Source of the DNA: Pseudomonas sp. GM79
GTDB lineage: Bacteria; Pseudomonadota; Gammaproteobacteria; Pseudomonadales; Pseudomonadaceae
Assembly (NCBI RefSeq): GCF_000282495.1
Contig: NZ_AKJE01000028.1
Span: forward strand, 1 to 64,000
DNA: 64,000 bases
Direction of reading: 5' to 3'
Shown: one piece after another, positions 47,665 through 57,022 of the stretch
Position numbering within the stretch: the first letter of the stretch is position 1
How the letters are laid out: the number at the start of each line of letters is the position of its first letter
The notes under the pieces: model-generated
The model's input: only the letters and a program-made list of their open reading frames with translations
Database searches by the model: none
What the model was told of the DNA's origin: nothing
Made by a program: the position numbers and the translations under genes

Positions 47665-48656
47665 GGGGCTTGTTGCGGAATTGAATTGAGGACCGGACTA
47701 CCGTCCTTGTTGCGGGTCAGATAGACCGGCAGCACCTTGGGCAACGAAGCCACCAGGCTATTGAGCTCTTTGATGTTGTAGACACCACCGAGGCGAATCG
47801 AGCCGGTGCTGTGGTCCGCGATCATGACTGGCTTGTTCAAATAACGATTGATCAAGGGCAGGGCATCGGTCAGCGTCAGATCATCGAGCACCAGTTTGCC
47901 GCTGCGCCACGCCAGCGAGTGGTCATCGGCAGAGACCTGGCTGATTTGCGGCGTGAAGTCGCCGTGTCGATAACGTGCCTGCATGGCAGGTTCAAGACGT
48001 GAACCTTCGCCGGGCAAGGCTCCGTTGCTGGTCACCAGTACGGACCCTTCGATCAGGTTCACGCGTACCTGGTCTTCATACATCCAGACGTTGAATCGGG
48101 TACCGGTGACGCGAATTCTGCCATCGGCTGCCTTGACGATAAATGGATGCTGCAGGTCATGACTGACGCTGAAGAAGGCTTCGCCTTTTTTCAGCGTGAC
48201 ACGACGCTGATCCTTGTAATTGCTGAACGTCAGTTCAGTGCCCAGATTCAGCTCCACCTGACTGCCGTCGCTCAGCGTGACCTCACGAACATTATCGGTC
48301 GCTTCGAAATGCTGATAGGCATTGGGCAGCCAACCCAGGTTCCATCCGGTATAGGCCGCCAGCGGCAACGCCAAGGCGCAGACGGTGGCGGCAATGCCGA
48401 AAGTGCGCCAAGGCATTGTCGGTTTGCCGCGAACAGCCGGCGCGGGAGATTCGGGACGAGGCAAATTGCCCGCAACCTCCCAGATTTCCAGCATGGCTTC
48501 GTACTCGAAAGCGTGCAGGGGATGGGCATCACGCCATTGCTCGAACGCCTGACGCTCTTCGGCTGTGCAGTCGATGGCATGCAAACGCATGCACCAGTGC
48601 GCAGCAGCATCGGTGATGGCGTCGTATTGTGCTTGGGAGAGAGAGTGGTCGGTCAT
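47655..48656 (-). CDS. FecR-family anti-sigma factor, no adjacent FecI
   Basis: A 333-aa inner-membrane regulator. An N-terminal cytosolic DUF4880 region (ITDAAAHWCMRL... FEQWRDAHPLHAFEYEAM) is followed by a transmembrane helix near residues 90-108, a periplasmic FecR domain (EVTLSDGSQVELNLGTEL) and a C-terminal STN-like region (LTLTDALPLINRYLNKPV). Such proteins hold a FecI-type sigma factor until a siderophore-loaded TonB receptor signals. No sigma-factor gene or receptor lies next to it, and its neighbour is pvdQ. A FpvR-like role towards PvdS is a reasonable guess. AGGAT precedes ATG 48656. Confidence 0.88.
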   Translation of the reverse strand: MTDHSLSQAQYDAITDAAAHWCMRLHAIDCTAEERQAFEQWRDAHPLHAFEYEAMLEIWEVAGNLPRPESPAPAVRGKPTMPWRTFGIAATVCALALPLAAYTGWNLGWLPNAYQHFEATDNVREVTLSDGSQVELNLGTELTFSNYKDQRRVTLKKGEAFFSVSHDLQHPFIVKAADGRIRVTGTRFNVWMYEDQVRVNLIEGSVLVTSNGALPGEGSRLEPAMQARYRHGDFTPQISQVSADDHSLAWRSGKLVLDDLTLTDALPLINRYLNKPVMIADHSTGSIRLGGVYNIKELNSLVASLPKVLPVYLTRNKDGSPVLNSIPQQAPKS

Positions 48657-48864
48657 TGACTCATCCTGATTTCCTGCATTCTAACCTTGAGGGGAAGTCT
48701 GCGAGAACAACCGTCATGGCATTTGCCCATCAAAGAACAACTTATTTTCACATGGACGCTCTGAAAGCCGGGCGCCACCAGGCAGTATCCATAAATGGAG
48801 TGAAAAAATGGTCAAGACCTCCAGGACTGATCCCTCCGTCCCGGACTGTAGCAGCTGTCGAATA

Positions 48865-51447
48865 TCAGGCAGTGGGCGGGGCTGGCACCGGATCCAGTTG
48901 TCGACCCATTTCACAGATCAAGTGAGCGATGGAGTCGGCGTTGCGCAAAATGATGTCGGCTCGCAGGTCTACCTTCCGTGGATTCAGGAAGGCGTTGCGA
49001 GCCTCATCCATCGTTTTGCAGCTCGTCGTTTTGAGGATGTCCTTACCCACATGCTCCAACCCCTCAATCGAGTCCAGACTGATCCATGACTGCAATGTTT
49101 CGTTCCAGCGGGCAAACAGTTCTTCCCGCGGGGTCTCCAGGGACAGTGCCTCTCGCTGGAAGTCCTGCTGAGTCTGTTTGGTTTGCGTACCGAAACTGAT
49201 GACGGTGGCGATCAGATCGGTGAACGGACGCCTTGCCTCAAGCGTTGCAATATCTACGGTGTTTGAAAAAATATGGGAGAACTCATGAATCAGGGTAGCG
49301 GCCCGGGCATGGTCGTCGACGTCGAAAGGTTCAGTCAAACAGGACTTGTACCAATCAAGTTGCGGGTCAAAAAACATCTCCGTGAAATACACACGCTTCT
49401 GTGCATCGTCAGGTACAACAAAAGCGATCGTGCTATTGGTCTCGTATTTGTTTGAACCGACCACAAAACGTTCGGTTTTCATCAAGTCTTCGTTTGGGTC
49501 CACCAGCGCTGTGCAAATGGGAACGATGACCTTTTTGATTTTGTCCAGGAGGCTGGCGTCGAGGTGGTCAGCATCAAAAAAGGCTTTAAGAAAGGTATCC
49601 AGCCGCGTCCCCGGATTCAGGTGTCTGAGCTGCGCCAGATTATGCAGACTGTTAAACGCGTAATAGCGAGCCAAGTCCATGGCCTGCACGATCATGCGTG
49701 CTTTTTCCGGGTGTTTTGTCCGAATGGCTTCCATTCCCCGGGCTTCGATATTCAAAATGTCCCGAGCCGTGCGATCAACAACATATTGATTGTGCATTTT
49801 CGACAGGGCTTTGCCGTAATGGACCGTGTGGATGTCCGGATCGATCACTAGCTGCTGACCGGAAGCCGCCAGCAACGCGGGACCCTGCTGTCGGTCTCTG
49901 ATCATTCGCCAGACCGGCCCGGTTTTGACCACGGGGTAAACCTTTCCCTCGACGGGGGCGTACGTACGATTGCTGGTCGAGTCCACGTAAGTTCCATTGG
50001 TGCTGCTCTTCTTCAGATCCTTTAATGCAACGTCCGAGGCCTCGAAAGGCTGCAACACCGTGCGCATCAGAGCCGTCGGTTTCACCTTTGACCATTGCAA
50101 GGCGGCCACCGGTTTGGCAACAGGCGCGGTGGAGGTTGCTTGCGCAGGGGGTGCTGAAGCCTCCAGAGACAACTTGCCCAGCGTCACCATTTGCGCGGTG
50201 CCGGCAATAAACGCCTGCAATGCCTGTTTCCAGTGATGATCCTGCAGCGCTTCGGCGGAGTTCTTGAAGTCCTTGTAGCTTTGCCACAGTAACTGCCCAT
50301 AGGCGAGTTTGCCCGGCAACAGGCCCGAAATCAGTCTGATACCGGCGCTGAACAGGTTTTTGGCGGTTTCCCAGTCGGCCTGGCCGGTGATCTCTGACTG
50401 GCTGCCCAGCATTTTTGATAGAAGGCCGACATTATCGCTGAACAGTTGTGCAAGCAGGTTGCCGTTAATGGGGGTGGACGCGAGGGTGATTTCGCTTTGT
50501 TGTCCGACGGTGGACTTGAGCAGGTTGCCGAACAAGGTTTGCTCTCCCTCGGGAAGCCGACGAATGATCAGATTCTGCAGTGCCCCTGGCGCATTGATCG
50601 CAGATATAACGCTGGCTTGGTTCTCGAATTCGGTGAACACGGAGCCTGTGTGGTAGGGCGCATACAGGATTTGCGGCCCTTGATGTCCGGCACCGGGGCC
50701 GATCAGGTACAGACCCAGGGTTTTAACGGCCGCGGCGCCTGCGGTCTTGATCAGTTCCAGCGGCCTGACGATGGCGTGGGCACCTGTTACAGCCGCGCGG
50801 GCAATGGCGTCCGGCATGTCGAGAACCTGCCAGATCAAGTCGAAAGCGCTGGCACTGAGATGTTGCTGCAGTTTCAGTGCATGAGCGTGTTGCAACAGTT
50901 GCCACGGTAGTTGCTGAATAAAACGCTGCTTTCGTTTGTCGGCATCGGTGCCGGCTTTAGTCAATGCATCCGTCACCCGCGTTGCATAATCGCTGTGGAT
51001 ATTCAGTGACTGCACAAGCTGGCGCACGGCGTTCTGATCCAGGCGATCGGGAAGGGCCGTCGAGGTTGTCGAGGCGGTCTTGAAGCCGATGCCTTGAGCT
51101 GCGTTGGCAGGGTTCAGGGCAAACTCGGTCAGGCTACGCGCCGGCCCGGCCAGGGCCAGGTTGGGCGTGATTTTGATGTGGTCGGGGTCCAGTCGCGTTC
51201 CTGTGAATCGGCTGCCGAGCAGTGACACCAATCGGTCATGCACATAGGACTTCAGGGGCTGGACCCCGTGCAGGTAGTCTTTATCGTCGGTGACGCTGTT
51301 GTGGTATTGCTCCAGCAGTTCAATGTGTAACTGCTGTTCTTCGACAGGGGCCATGCCAAGCCATGCAGGCAGGGACTGCTGTCGGGTGATGGCCTGCGAG
51401 ATCAACCTGGCTCTTTGCAAGTTGGTGTCGATGACCCGTTGCGTCAT
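48865..51447 (-). CDS. C-terminal fragment of a large dermonecrotic-toxin-like protein, with zincin motif
   Basis: An 860-aa reading frame that is the downstream piece of a broken gene. A 7-bp duplication at 51474-51487 shifts the frame; without it the protein joins seamlessly to the upstream piece (...SLKLDA|VQQIKALNEMTQRV). The N-terminal part here (WLGMAPVEEQQLHIELLEQY) resembles the Pseudomonas dermonecrotic-toxin-domain proteins (DUF6543). Near residue 700 the sequence LIHEFSHIFSNTVD shows a zinc-binding HExxH followed by an Asp at the spacing of M35/aspzincin proteases, so a protease activity is likely. No convincing ribosome-binding site precedes the ATG, so translation as a separate protein is doubtful. 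Confidence 0.8.
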   Translation of the reverse strand: MTQRVIDTNLQRARLISQAITRQQSLPAWLGMAPVEEQQLHIELLEQYHNSVTDDKDYLHGVQPLKSYVHDRLVSLLGSRFTGTRLDPDHIKITPNLALAGPARSLTEFALNPANAAQGIGFKTASTTSTALPDRLDQNAVRQLVQSLNIHSDYATRVTDALTKAGTDADKRKQRFIQQLPWQLLQHAHALKLQQHLSASAFDLIWQVLDMPDAIARAAVTGAHAIVRPLELIKTAGAAAVKTLGLYLIGPGAGHQGPQILYAPYHTGSVFTEFENQASVISAINAPGALQNLIIRRLPEGEQTLFGNLLKSTVGQQSEITLASTPINGNLLAQLFSDNVGLLSKMLGSQSEITGQADWETAKNLFSAGIRLISGLLPGKLAYGQLLWQSYKDFKNSAEALQDHHWKQALQAFIAGTAQMVTLGKLSLEASAPPAQATSTAPVAKPVAALQWSKVKPTALMRTVLQPFEASDVALKDLKKSSTNGTYVDSTSNRTYAPVEGKVYPVVKTGPVWRMIRDRQQGPALLAASGQQLVIDPDIHTVHYGKALSKMHNQYVVDRTARDILNIEARGMEAIRTKHPEKARMIVQAMDLARYYAFNSLHNLAQLRHLNPGTRLDTFLKAFFDADHLDASLLDKIKKVIVPICTALVDPNEDLMKTERFVVGSNKYETNSTIAFVVPDDAQKRVYFTEMFFDPQLDWYKSCLTEPFDVDDHARAATLIHEFSHIFSNTVDIATLEARRPFTDLIATVISFGTQTKQTQQDFQREALSLETPREELFARWNETLQSWISLDSIEGLEHVGKDILKTTSCKTMDEARNAFLNPRKVDLRADIILRNADSIAHLICEMGRQLDPVPAPPTA

Positions 51448-51451
51448 TTCG

Positions 51452-53698
51452 TTAAGCGCTTTGATCTGCTGTACAGCGTCCAGCGTCCAGCTTCAGGCTG
51501 CGCAGGTGTTCGCAACGGGCCAGGAAGTGGTCTATGGAGGATTGCGCAAGGCGCCGCAGGACGTTGCCCTCAATCAGTCGCAACGAGTTGAACGTGTAGC
51601 GCTGGTGGAATGTGCGCTGGGCAGGGGGGAGGTTCTCCAGCAGTTCCAGGCGTTTGCTGGCGTCGAGCAGGCGCCGGTTCAATTCCGTCGTTGCGCTACT
51701 GACCGTCGCGAAGACTTCCAGCCCGGTCGCAGGCGTCCACAGAATTGCCCGGCCGGAATGTTGAACATCGAGCCCGCCACGTTCGGTCAACAGTACGCAA
51801 TTGGCCAAGGGCAGCAGATTCTTCTGCCCGGAGCACTCAAGGAGCAGTGAATAAGCGTCAGGCCTGAAACCATTGAGGGCAAGGCGCGTTTCTCGATCCG
51901 GTTGATCCGGGTTGAACACCGTATCGACAATGGCCCGGTCGGCGTCCCGCAGCGTGGCGTTGAGCACTCGAAGGCTGGCTTCTCCCCGTACACCCACGGA
52001 AAGCGCATGGGCCAGGCGCGGTTTCAGATTCTCCAGGTAAATGCGCTGCTGGGGCCCAGAGGCGATCGGCTGGGAGGCGAATTCCGCGCTGATCAGCGAT
52101 TCGACATCGCTGAAGGTTTTTACGAAAGCCGCGGCTCTATCCGCCAAGACCATGGAGGGCAGCTGGTTGCCAGACAGCACCGGCCGGGTACTCCAGCGTC
52201 CCTGAACACCCAGCGTCAGTAATTGATCGCTGATCATGGCGCGGATATCCAGTGCCTTGTCGAATAAGGCATGGAGGTCCACGGTGCCATCGCTGTGACG
52301 GAAAACCTGCAGAACGTATTCCATGTTTTGCCGTTGCTTGGTGATGATCGCCTCAAACAGCGTTTTGAATATCGAGCCTGAAATCACCTCGCCGGAGACC
52401 TGAGGCTGATTGAAACCGATGAACCGGTTACGCTCCTCCAGGCTCAGCAGGCCGTAGAGCTCATCTTCGTGAACGACCGCGCTGAATTTACTCAGCAAGG
52501 TATCTTTGAGGTCCTGATAGTCCTTCAGCACCTGAAGTCCTTGCGTGGGGGTGTAAAGAAAGGCCTTGGAATTGGCGTGGCTGATCATCAGTGCGCCCGC
52601 CAGTTCGACATAGTTGGCTGCGTGTTCCCAAAGACGCACCGTCTCGAGGCTGAGTGCCGAGGAAGTGCCCGCCGTCGGCTGAATCAACGAATGCAAGGCC
52701 TGGCTCTGTTCAGGGCTGATGATCTCGGCCTCGCGCTTGATCAGGAACTCTGCGCGCGCCTTTTCACGGATGGCCCGGCTGAAAAAATCGCGGCGGGATG
52801 CCCCGTCAGCCGCCGCATCGTCCCAGTAGCGCTGCAGTTTCCTGGAAAGCAGGCTGATCAGTTTGCTGGAAGCGGTCTTTACCGCGGTTTCCCATTGGTG
52901 TTGGTCAGCGCTCGTCGGCTTTTTTTCCGGATGGGAGAATTCATGAGACTGCCCGATCGGCCATCGCTGATGGCGGTAGTACGACAGCACCGCGTCACTC
53001 AGAGACATGGAATTGATCCAGCGCCGGGGCGGGGTACTTTCCTGGTTATCGTCATGGGCCGGTGCAACGGAGTAGAAGTCGAGTCGGGTCTGGCGCTGAT
53101 CAAGACCCGGGAATGGCGATTTCAGCAACTCATCGAGCAGCGTGTTGAGCAGCGAGGTGAGCGTTGGCAGCTTGACCAACTCATCCAGCAGGGCCTGCTC
53201 GTTCGTTCGCTGGTTACTGGCGATGACCGTGCGCTGGTCTTCGAATACGTCGCCCTCAATGGCCTGAAAACTCACCTGGATATTGACCGCGGCCGCCAGC
53301 GTTTTGCGCGCAGACAACGACATGAAGGCCAGCAAGTCGTCGTCCTCGGTCACGCTGCTCAGTTGGTGTTCGAGGTGTTCGGTCAAGGCTGCGCGGTTGT
53401 GGAACTTCTTTATGCCGGCGTAGGGGGTGTAGAGAATCTCATCCTTGTCATCCGGGGTGAGGCTCAACACGAAGCTGCCCGCCAAGGGGGTGGATGCCAG
53501 GTCGCTGGTACTGAGCAGGATTTTTTCAGCGGACATGGGCGGGGTCTGTTGGCTGCGCAATGTTTGGCTGGCGAGTTCCACATGACCGAGCCATTGGAAA
53601 TCCTTGCGCGTCAGCCCATGGGTTTTGCGCAGATCATTCCAATGGCCAGGCGATCGCAGGGCCTGGGGAAAAAACAGCGGAGCGGGAGGTGTGGGCAT
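51452..53698 (-). CDS. N-terminal fragment of a large dermonecrotic-toxin-like protein (frame broken)
   Basis: A 748-aa frame beginning MPTPPAPLFFPQ. It has no signal peptide. It shows the repeated pattern of DUF6543 toxin-like proteins: segments such as ILYTPYAGIKKF, FLYTPTQGLQVL and ILWTPATGLEVF, each followed by a helical stretch, occur three times (about residues 88, 381 and 656). The last ten residues (GRCTADQSA) are out-of-frame sequence created by the 7-bp duplication. The intact version would be 1608 aa with the following ORF. Similar large proteins are common in plant- and insect-associated Pseudomonas; the target is unknown. Confidence 0.8.
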   Translation of the reverse strand: MPTPPAPLFFPQALRSPGHWNDLRKTHGLTRKDFQWLGHVELASQTLRSQQTPPMSAEKILLSTSDLASTPLAGSFVLSLTPDDKDEILYTPYAGIKKFHNRAALTEHLEHQLSSVTEDDDLLAFMSLSARKTLAAAVNIQVSFQAIEGDVFEDQRTVIASNQRTNEQALLDELVKLPTLTSLLNTLLDELLKSPFPGLDQRQTRLDFYSVAPAHDDNQESTPPRRWINSMSLSDAVLSYYRHQRWPIGQSHEFSHPEKKPTSADQHQWETAVKTASSKLISLLSRKLQRYWDDAAADGASRRDFFSRAIREKARAEFLIKREAEIISPEQSQALHSLIQPTAGTSSALSLETVRLWEHAANYVELAGALMISHANSKAFLYTPTQGLQVLKDYQDLKDTLLSKFSAVVHEDELYGLLSLEERNRFIGFNQPQVSGEVISGSIFKTLFEAIITKQRQNMEYVLQVFRHSDGTVDLHALFDKALDIRAMISDQLLTLGVQGRWSTRPVLSGNQLPSMVLADRAAAFVKTFSDVESLISAEFASQPIASGPQQRIYLENLKPRLAHALSVGVRGEASLRVLNATLRDADRAIVDTVFNPDQPDRETRLALNGFRPDAYSLLLECSGQKNLLPLANCVLLTERGGLDVQHSGRAILWTPATGLEVFATVSSATTELNRRLLDASKRLELLENLPPAQRTFHQRYTFNSLRLIEGNVLRRLAQSSIDHFLARCEHLRSLKLDAGRCTADQSA
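51474..51487. repeat. 7-bp tandem duplication splitting the toxin gene
   Basis: cagcgtc occurs twice in direct succession (51474-51480 and 51481-51487) and is followed by a third partial copy, cag. Removing one copy restores one open frame from 53698 to 48865 (4827 bases, 1608 codons plus stop). Confidence 0.88.
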
Positions 53699-53965
53699 TG
53701 TCGAGTCTCGTTCAGGGCGCGGCTGAATGCGCCTGTGGATTGAGGCTCAAGACTAGAAGTCACCGCTGAGTCGAAGGTGGTAAATAGTTAACGCACGGCT
53801 CCCCGGTGTTTGTGCAAACGTGCGTGAAAGCAACTGCTCGGTTCAACCGGTTGCGTTCAAGTGCGCCGGTTCAAGCGAAAGGTTGACAGGCTGCTCGTCG
53901 CGCGTTGTTAATCGGCTTGTCTTCATACGCTGTTGCCCCCTCCAATAATTACTCTGGAGCTTCAG

Positions 53966-55006
53966 ATGTCTGCGCCACACGATCATGTGTCTACCGCTAT
54001 CTCGCAAAACCTGTCCTTCGAAGCGCTGACGGCGTTGCTCGAGCAGATCTTCCTGCGCCACGGCACCTCGGCCGATGTCGCCAAAACCCTGGCCCTCAAC
54101 TGCGCCGGCGCCGAGCGCGACGGGGCTCACAGCCACGGTGTGTTCCGTATCCCCGGTTATGTGTCGACGCTGCAAAGCGGCTGGGTCAATGGTCAGGCCG
54201 TGCCGGTGGTCGAGGACGTGGCCTCGGGCTTCGTTCGGGTTGACGCCGGTAATGGCTTTGCCCAACCGGCCCTCGCGGCGGCGCGGCCATTGCTGGTCGA
54301 AAAAGCCCGCAGCGCCGGCATTGCGGTACTGGCCATCCGTAATTCCCACCATTTCGCCGCCTTGTGGCCAGACGTCGAGCCGTTTGCCGATGAAGGGCTG
54401 GTGGCACTGAGCGTGGTCAACAGCATGACCTGCGTGGTGCCGCACGGTGCCGATCGCCCGCTGTTCGGGACCAACCCGATTGCCTTCGCCGCGCCCCGGG
54501 CTAACGGTGCTCCGATTGTCTTCGACCTGGCGACCAGCGCCATCGCCCATGGCGATGTACAGATCGCAGCCCGTAAAGGTGAACGTTTGCCAGCGGGAAT
54601 GGGGGTGGACAGCCTCGGTCAGCCGACTCAAGACCCGAAAGCAGTTCTTGAAGGTGGCGCCTTGCTGCCATTTGGCGGCCATAAAGGTTCGGCGCTGTCG
54701 ATGATGGTGGAGCTGTTGGCGGCGGCGTTGACCGGCGGTAATTTCTCTTTCGAGTTCGACTGGTCGAACCATCCGGGGGCGAAAACACCCTGGACCGGTC
54801 AACTGCTGATTGTGATCGATCCGAGCAAAGCGGCGGGGCAGAATTTTGCCGAGCGCAGCCAGGAACTGGTCCGGCAGATGCACGGTGTGGGGCTCAAGCG
54901 GTTACCGGGTGATCGACGTCACGGGCAGCGCGCCAAAGCCAAGGTCGAAGGCATTGTGCTTGATGCTCAGACGCTGGCCAATCTGCGGGAGCTGGCCGGG
55001 CTCTGA
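53966..55006 (+). CDS. dpkA: delta-1-piperideine-2-carboxylate/pyrroline-2-carboxylate reductase DpkA
   Basis: A 346-aa member of the malate/L-lactate dehydrogenase-like (Ldh2) family. Motifs match characterised Pseudomonas DpkA: ERDGAHSHGVFRIPGY, NSHHFAALWPDVEPFA (catalytic His), VNSMTCVVPHGA, FGTNPIAFAAP, DLATSAIAHGDVQ and LLPFGGHKGSALSMMVELLA. It reduces piperideine-2-carboxylate to L-pipecolate in D-lysine catabolism and pyrroline-2-carboxylate to L-proline, using NADPH. ATG 53966 follows GGAG. It stands alone; a type-2 REP pair follows, so it is probably monocistronic. Confidence 0.9.
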   Translation: MSAPHDHVSTAISQNLSFEALTALLEQIFLRHGTSADVAKTLALNCAGAERDGAHSHGVFRIPGYVSTLQSGWVNGQAVPVVEDVASGFVRVDAGNGFAQPALAAARPLLVEKARSAGIAVLAIRNSHHFAALWPDVEPFADEGLVALSVVNSMTCVVPHGADRPLFGTNPIAFAAPRANGAPIVFDLATSAIAHGDVQIAARKGERLPAGMGVDSLGQPTQDPKAVLEGGALLPFGGHKGSALSMMVELLAAALTGGNFSFEFDWSNHPGAKTPWTGQLLIVIDPSKAAGQNFAERSQELVRQMHGVGLKRLPGDRRHGQRAKAKVEGIVLDAQTLANLRELAGL

Positions 55007-55024
55007 ACCCTGAAAACGGAACCT

Positions 55025-55112
55025 GTGGGAGCGGGCTTGCTCGCGAAGGCGGCGGCACAGTCAACATTGATGTTGCCTGACACACCGCTTTCGCGAGCAA
55101 GCCCGCTCCCAC
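55025..55112. repeat. REP palindrome pair, type 2
   Basis: Inverted gtgggagcgggcttgctcgc units lie between dpkA and the convergent DUF883 gene. Confidence 0.86.
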
Positions 55113-55128
55113 ATAGGTTGCGCTTGGC

Positions 55129-55446
55129 TTAACGACGGCCCAACAACAGCCCCACCACCAAACCGAATCCAGCAGAGATAGCCACGGTTTGCCAGGGATG
55201 ACCGCCGATGTAGATTTCACTGGCTTCGACCGCGGGCCTGGTCCGGTCACGCATACTGGAAACTGAACCCCGGGCCTGCTGGAGCTTCTGGGCGATTTGC
55301 CCTCGAAGGGTGTCCGCTTCTTCACCGACCAGTGAAGCACTGCTTTTCAGCAGTTTTTCCGACTCTTCGATCAGGGCCTGAAGTTCGCTGAAGACCTGAT
55401 CCTTGATTTGATCCTCGGCGGCTTGATCGATGATTTTGCGGGCCAT
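55129..55446 (-). CDS. DUF883 (ElaB/YqjD-like) membrane-anchored protein
   Basis: A 105-aa protein. A charged helical N-terminal part (about residues 10-75; ELQALIEESEKLLKSSASL) is followed by a C-terminal helix with a glycine-rich anchor (VAISAGFGLVVGLLLGRR), the layout of ElaB/YqjD proteins. E. coli YqjD binds ribosomes at the membrane in stationary phase, which may be a related role here. AAGGAG lies eight bases before ATG 55446. Confidence 0.9.
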   Translation of the reverse strand: MARKIIDQAAEDQIKDQVFSELQALIEESEKLLKSSASLVGEEADTLRGQIAQKLQQARGSVSSMRDRTRPAVEASEIYIGGHPWQTVAISAGFGLVVGLLLGRR

Positions 55447-55611
55447 TAGAGTACTCCTTGCAGGTGAATGGACAGTGAACAATGGAGTCTGGCGCCATGG
55501 CAAAAGTTGCAGTCATTTTGCGTGGCGACTCCACCCTGAAGAAAAATCCAGGGCAGGACATTTCCTCCTACAGTGTAAGATGTCGCCTATTTTATGCAGC
55601 AGGTAACTCCC

Positions 55612-55863
55612 ATGAGCTTCAATCTGGCCGACAAACCCCTTGCCGAGCGCGCGGCGCTTGAAGATGAAAAATCCCGTCTGTTCGAACTCTGGCAAAACAA
55701 CCTGGGTAAATCCAAGGGCGAAGCCGCACGGTTGTTCGGTGAGCGTGCCAAGCGCAAAGGCAAATGGGCCGAGTGGGTCCGCGCCGAACTCGACGGCATG
55801 TCGCCGCCGGAATTCGCCAACATGGTGCGCAGTGAAGTCAATCGTCTGATGGCGGCTAAATAA
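55612..55863 (+). CDS. small conserved hypothetical protein
   Basis: An 83-aa highly charged, mostly helical protein (LADKPLAERAALEDEKSRLFELWQNN...KGEAARLFGERAKRKGKWAEWVRAELDGM). There is no membrane segment or cysteine. I choose ATG 55612 with AGGTAA upstream over the in-frame ATG at 55594. The function is unknown; the strongly alternating charge suggests a coiled-coil or nucleic-acid-associated protein. A type-3 REP pair lies just after the stop. Confidence 0.75.
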   Translation: MSFNLADKPLAERAALEDEKSRLFELWQNNLGKSKGEAARLFGERAKRKGKWAEWVRAELDGMSPPEFANMVRSEVNRLMAAK

Positions 55864-55883
55864 ACGTCCAGACACCATTCCCC

Positions 55884-55981
55884 TGTAGGAGCTGCCGAAG
55901 GCTGCGATCTTTTGATCTTGCTCTTTTGCCGGTTTCGAAACCGCCAAAGATCAAAAGATCGCAGCCTGCGGCAGCTCCTAC
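55884..55981. repeat. REP palindrome pair, type 3
   Basis: Inverted gtaggagctgccgaaggctg and its complement flank a loop, with gatcttttgatc cores. It lies between two convergent genes. Confidence 0.85.
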
Positions 55982-56022
55982 GGGGAATGAGTACGACCGA
56001 TCCATGGCCGATGTACGCACTC

Positions 56023-56937
56023 CTACCTTTGGGAAAAGGTCGCGATAATCGCCTCGCGCACTTTCAACACCACCGGATCGAGCTGCGTGCTGGTGCGCCA
56101 GCCCAGCTCGATCGGATAGCGTGGCAGCGCCAAAGGGCAGGGCAGCAGCGCCAATCCGCTGAGCGCGGCGATACTTCGAGCCGCATGGGCTGGAATAGTC
56201 GCCACCGCCTGGCTGCCCTTGAGCAGATGCGGCAACGCGGCAAAGTGCGTGGTCGACGCGCATACCCGCCGACTCAGCCCCAACGCGGCCAGGCCTTCAT
56301 CGGTAATCCCGATAAAACCGCCCGATGACACCAGAATGTGTTCGCGGGCGACGAACGCCTCAAGGCTGAGAGTCTCTTGTCCCTCGGCCAGACTGAGGGG
56401 GTCCACCAGGCACAGATAATCGCCTTCACCCAGCACCTGGCGACTGAGCAAACGCTCGGCAAACCCGCCTGCCGTGATCGCCAGATCGATGCTGCGTTCC
56501 ATCAAGGCCTGGGCGACGATCTGGCTGTGGGTCTGGCGAAAGATCAGCCGCAGTTTCGGCGCGCGGTCCGCGATCTCTTCAATCAATCGTCGCCCGTAAG
56601 CGATTTCGAAATCATCCGACAAACCCACCGTTACCGAACGTCCGTCGTAATGATTCGCCGCCGGATCGACCATCGCCAAACTCTGGCGGCATTTGTTCAG
56701 CGCATCGCTGACCACCGGTTTCAATTGGTTGGCCTTGAGCGTCGGCGCCAGACCTCGGCCGGTACGCACGAACAATTGATCGCCATACACCTCGCGCAAT
56801 CGACGCAACGCCGCGCTGACCGCCGATTGCGTCACGCCCAGGCGTAGTGCGGCACGGCTGGCGCTGGATTCCTCATGCAGGGCTTCGAAGACTTTGAGCA
56901 GATTGAGATCGACGGTGGCGATATTCATTTGGTTCAT
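56023..56937 (-). CDS. LysR family transcriptional regulator
   Basis: A 304-aa NodD/LeuO-like LysR regulator. The HTH reads [35 protein letters not shown] in residues about 7-43, and an effector-binding domain starts near residue 90. It is divergent from the nitrilase gene with an 85-bp gap, so it probably controls it. Two possible starts (ATG 56937 and ATG 56928) are both in frame; neither has a strong ribosome-binding site. Confidence 0.92.
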   Translation of the reverse strand: MNQMNIATVDLNLLKVFEALHEESSASRAALRLGVTQSAVSAALRRLREVYGDQLFVRTGRGLAPTLKANQLKPVVSDALNKCRQSLAMVDPAANHYDGRSVTVGLSDDFEIAYGRRLIEEIADRAPKLRLIFRQTHSQIVAQALMERSIDLAITAGGFAERLLSRQVLGEGDYLCLVDPLSLAEGQETLSLEAFVAREHILVSSGGFIGITDEGLAALGLSRRVCASTTHFAALPHLLKGSQAVATIPAHAARSIAALSGLALLPCPLALPRYPIELGWRTSTQLDPVVLKVREAIIATFSQR

Positions 56938-57022
56938 ATCATTCAGCAGTGAGTCGGGCTTTATTCATGATCCTGTGGCGCCGGAGAATGAGCAACACCT
57001 CATTACTGACGGAGTCACCGCG

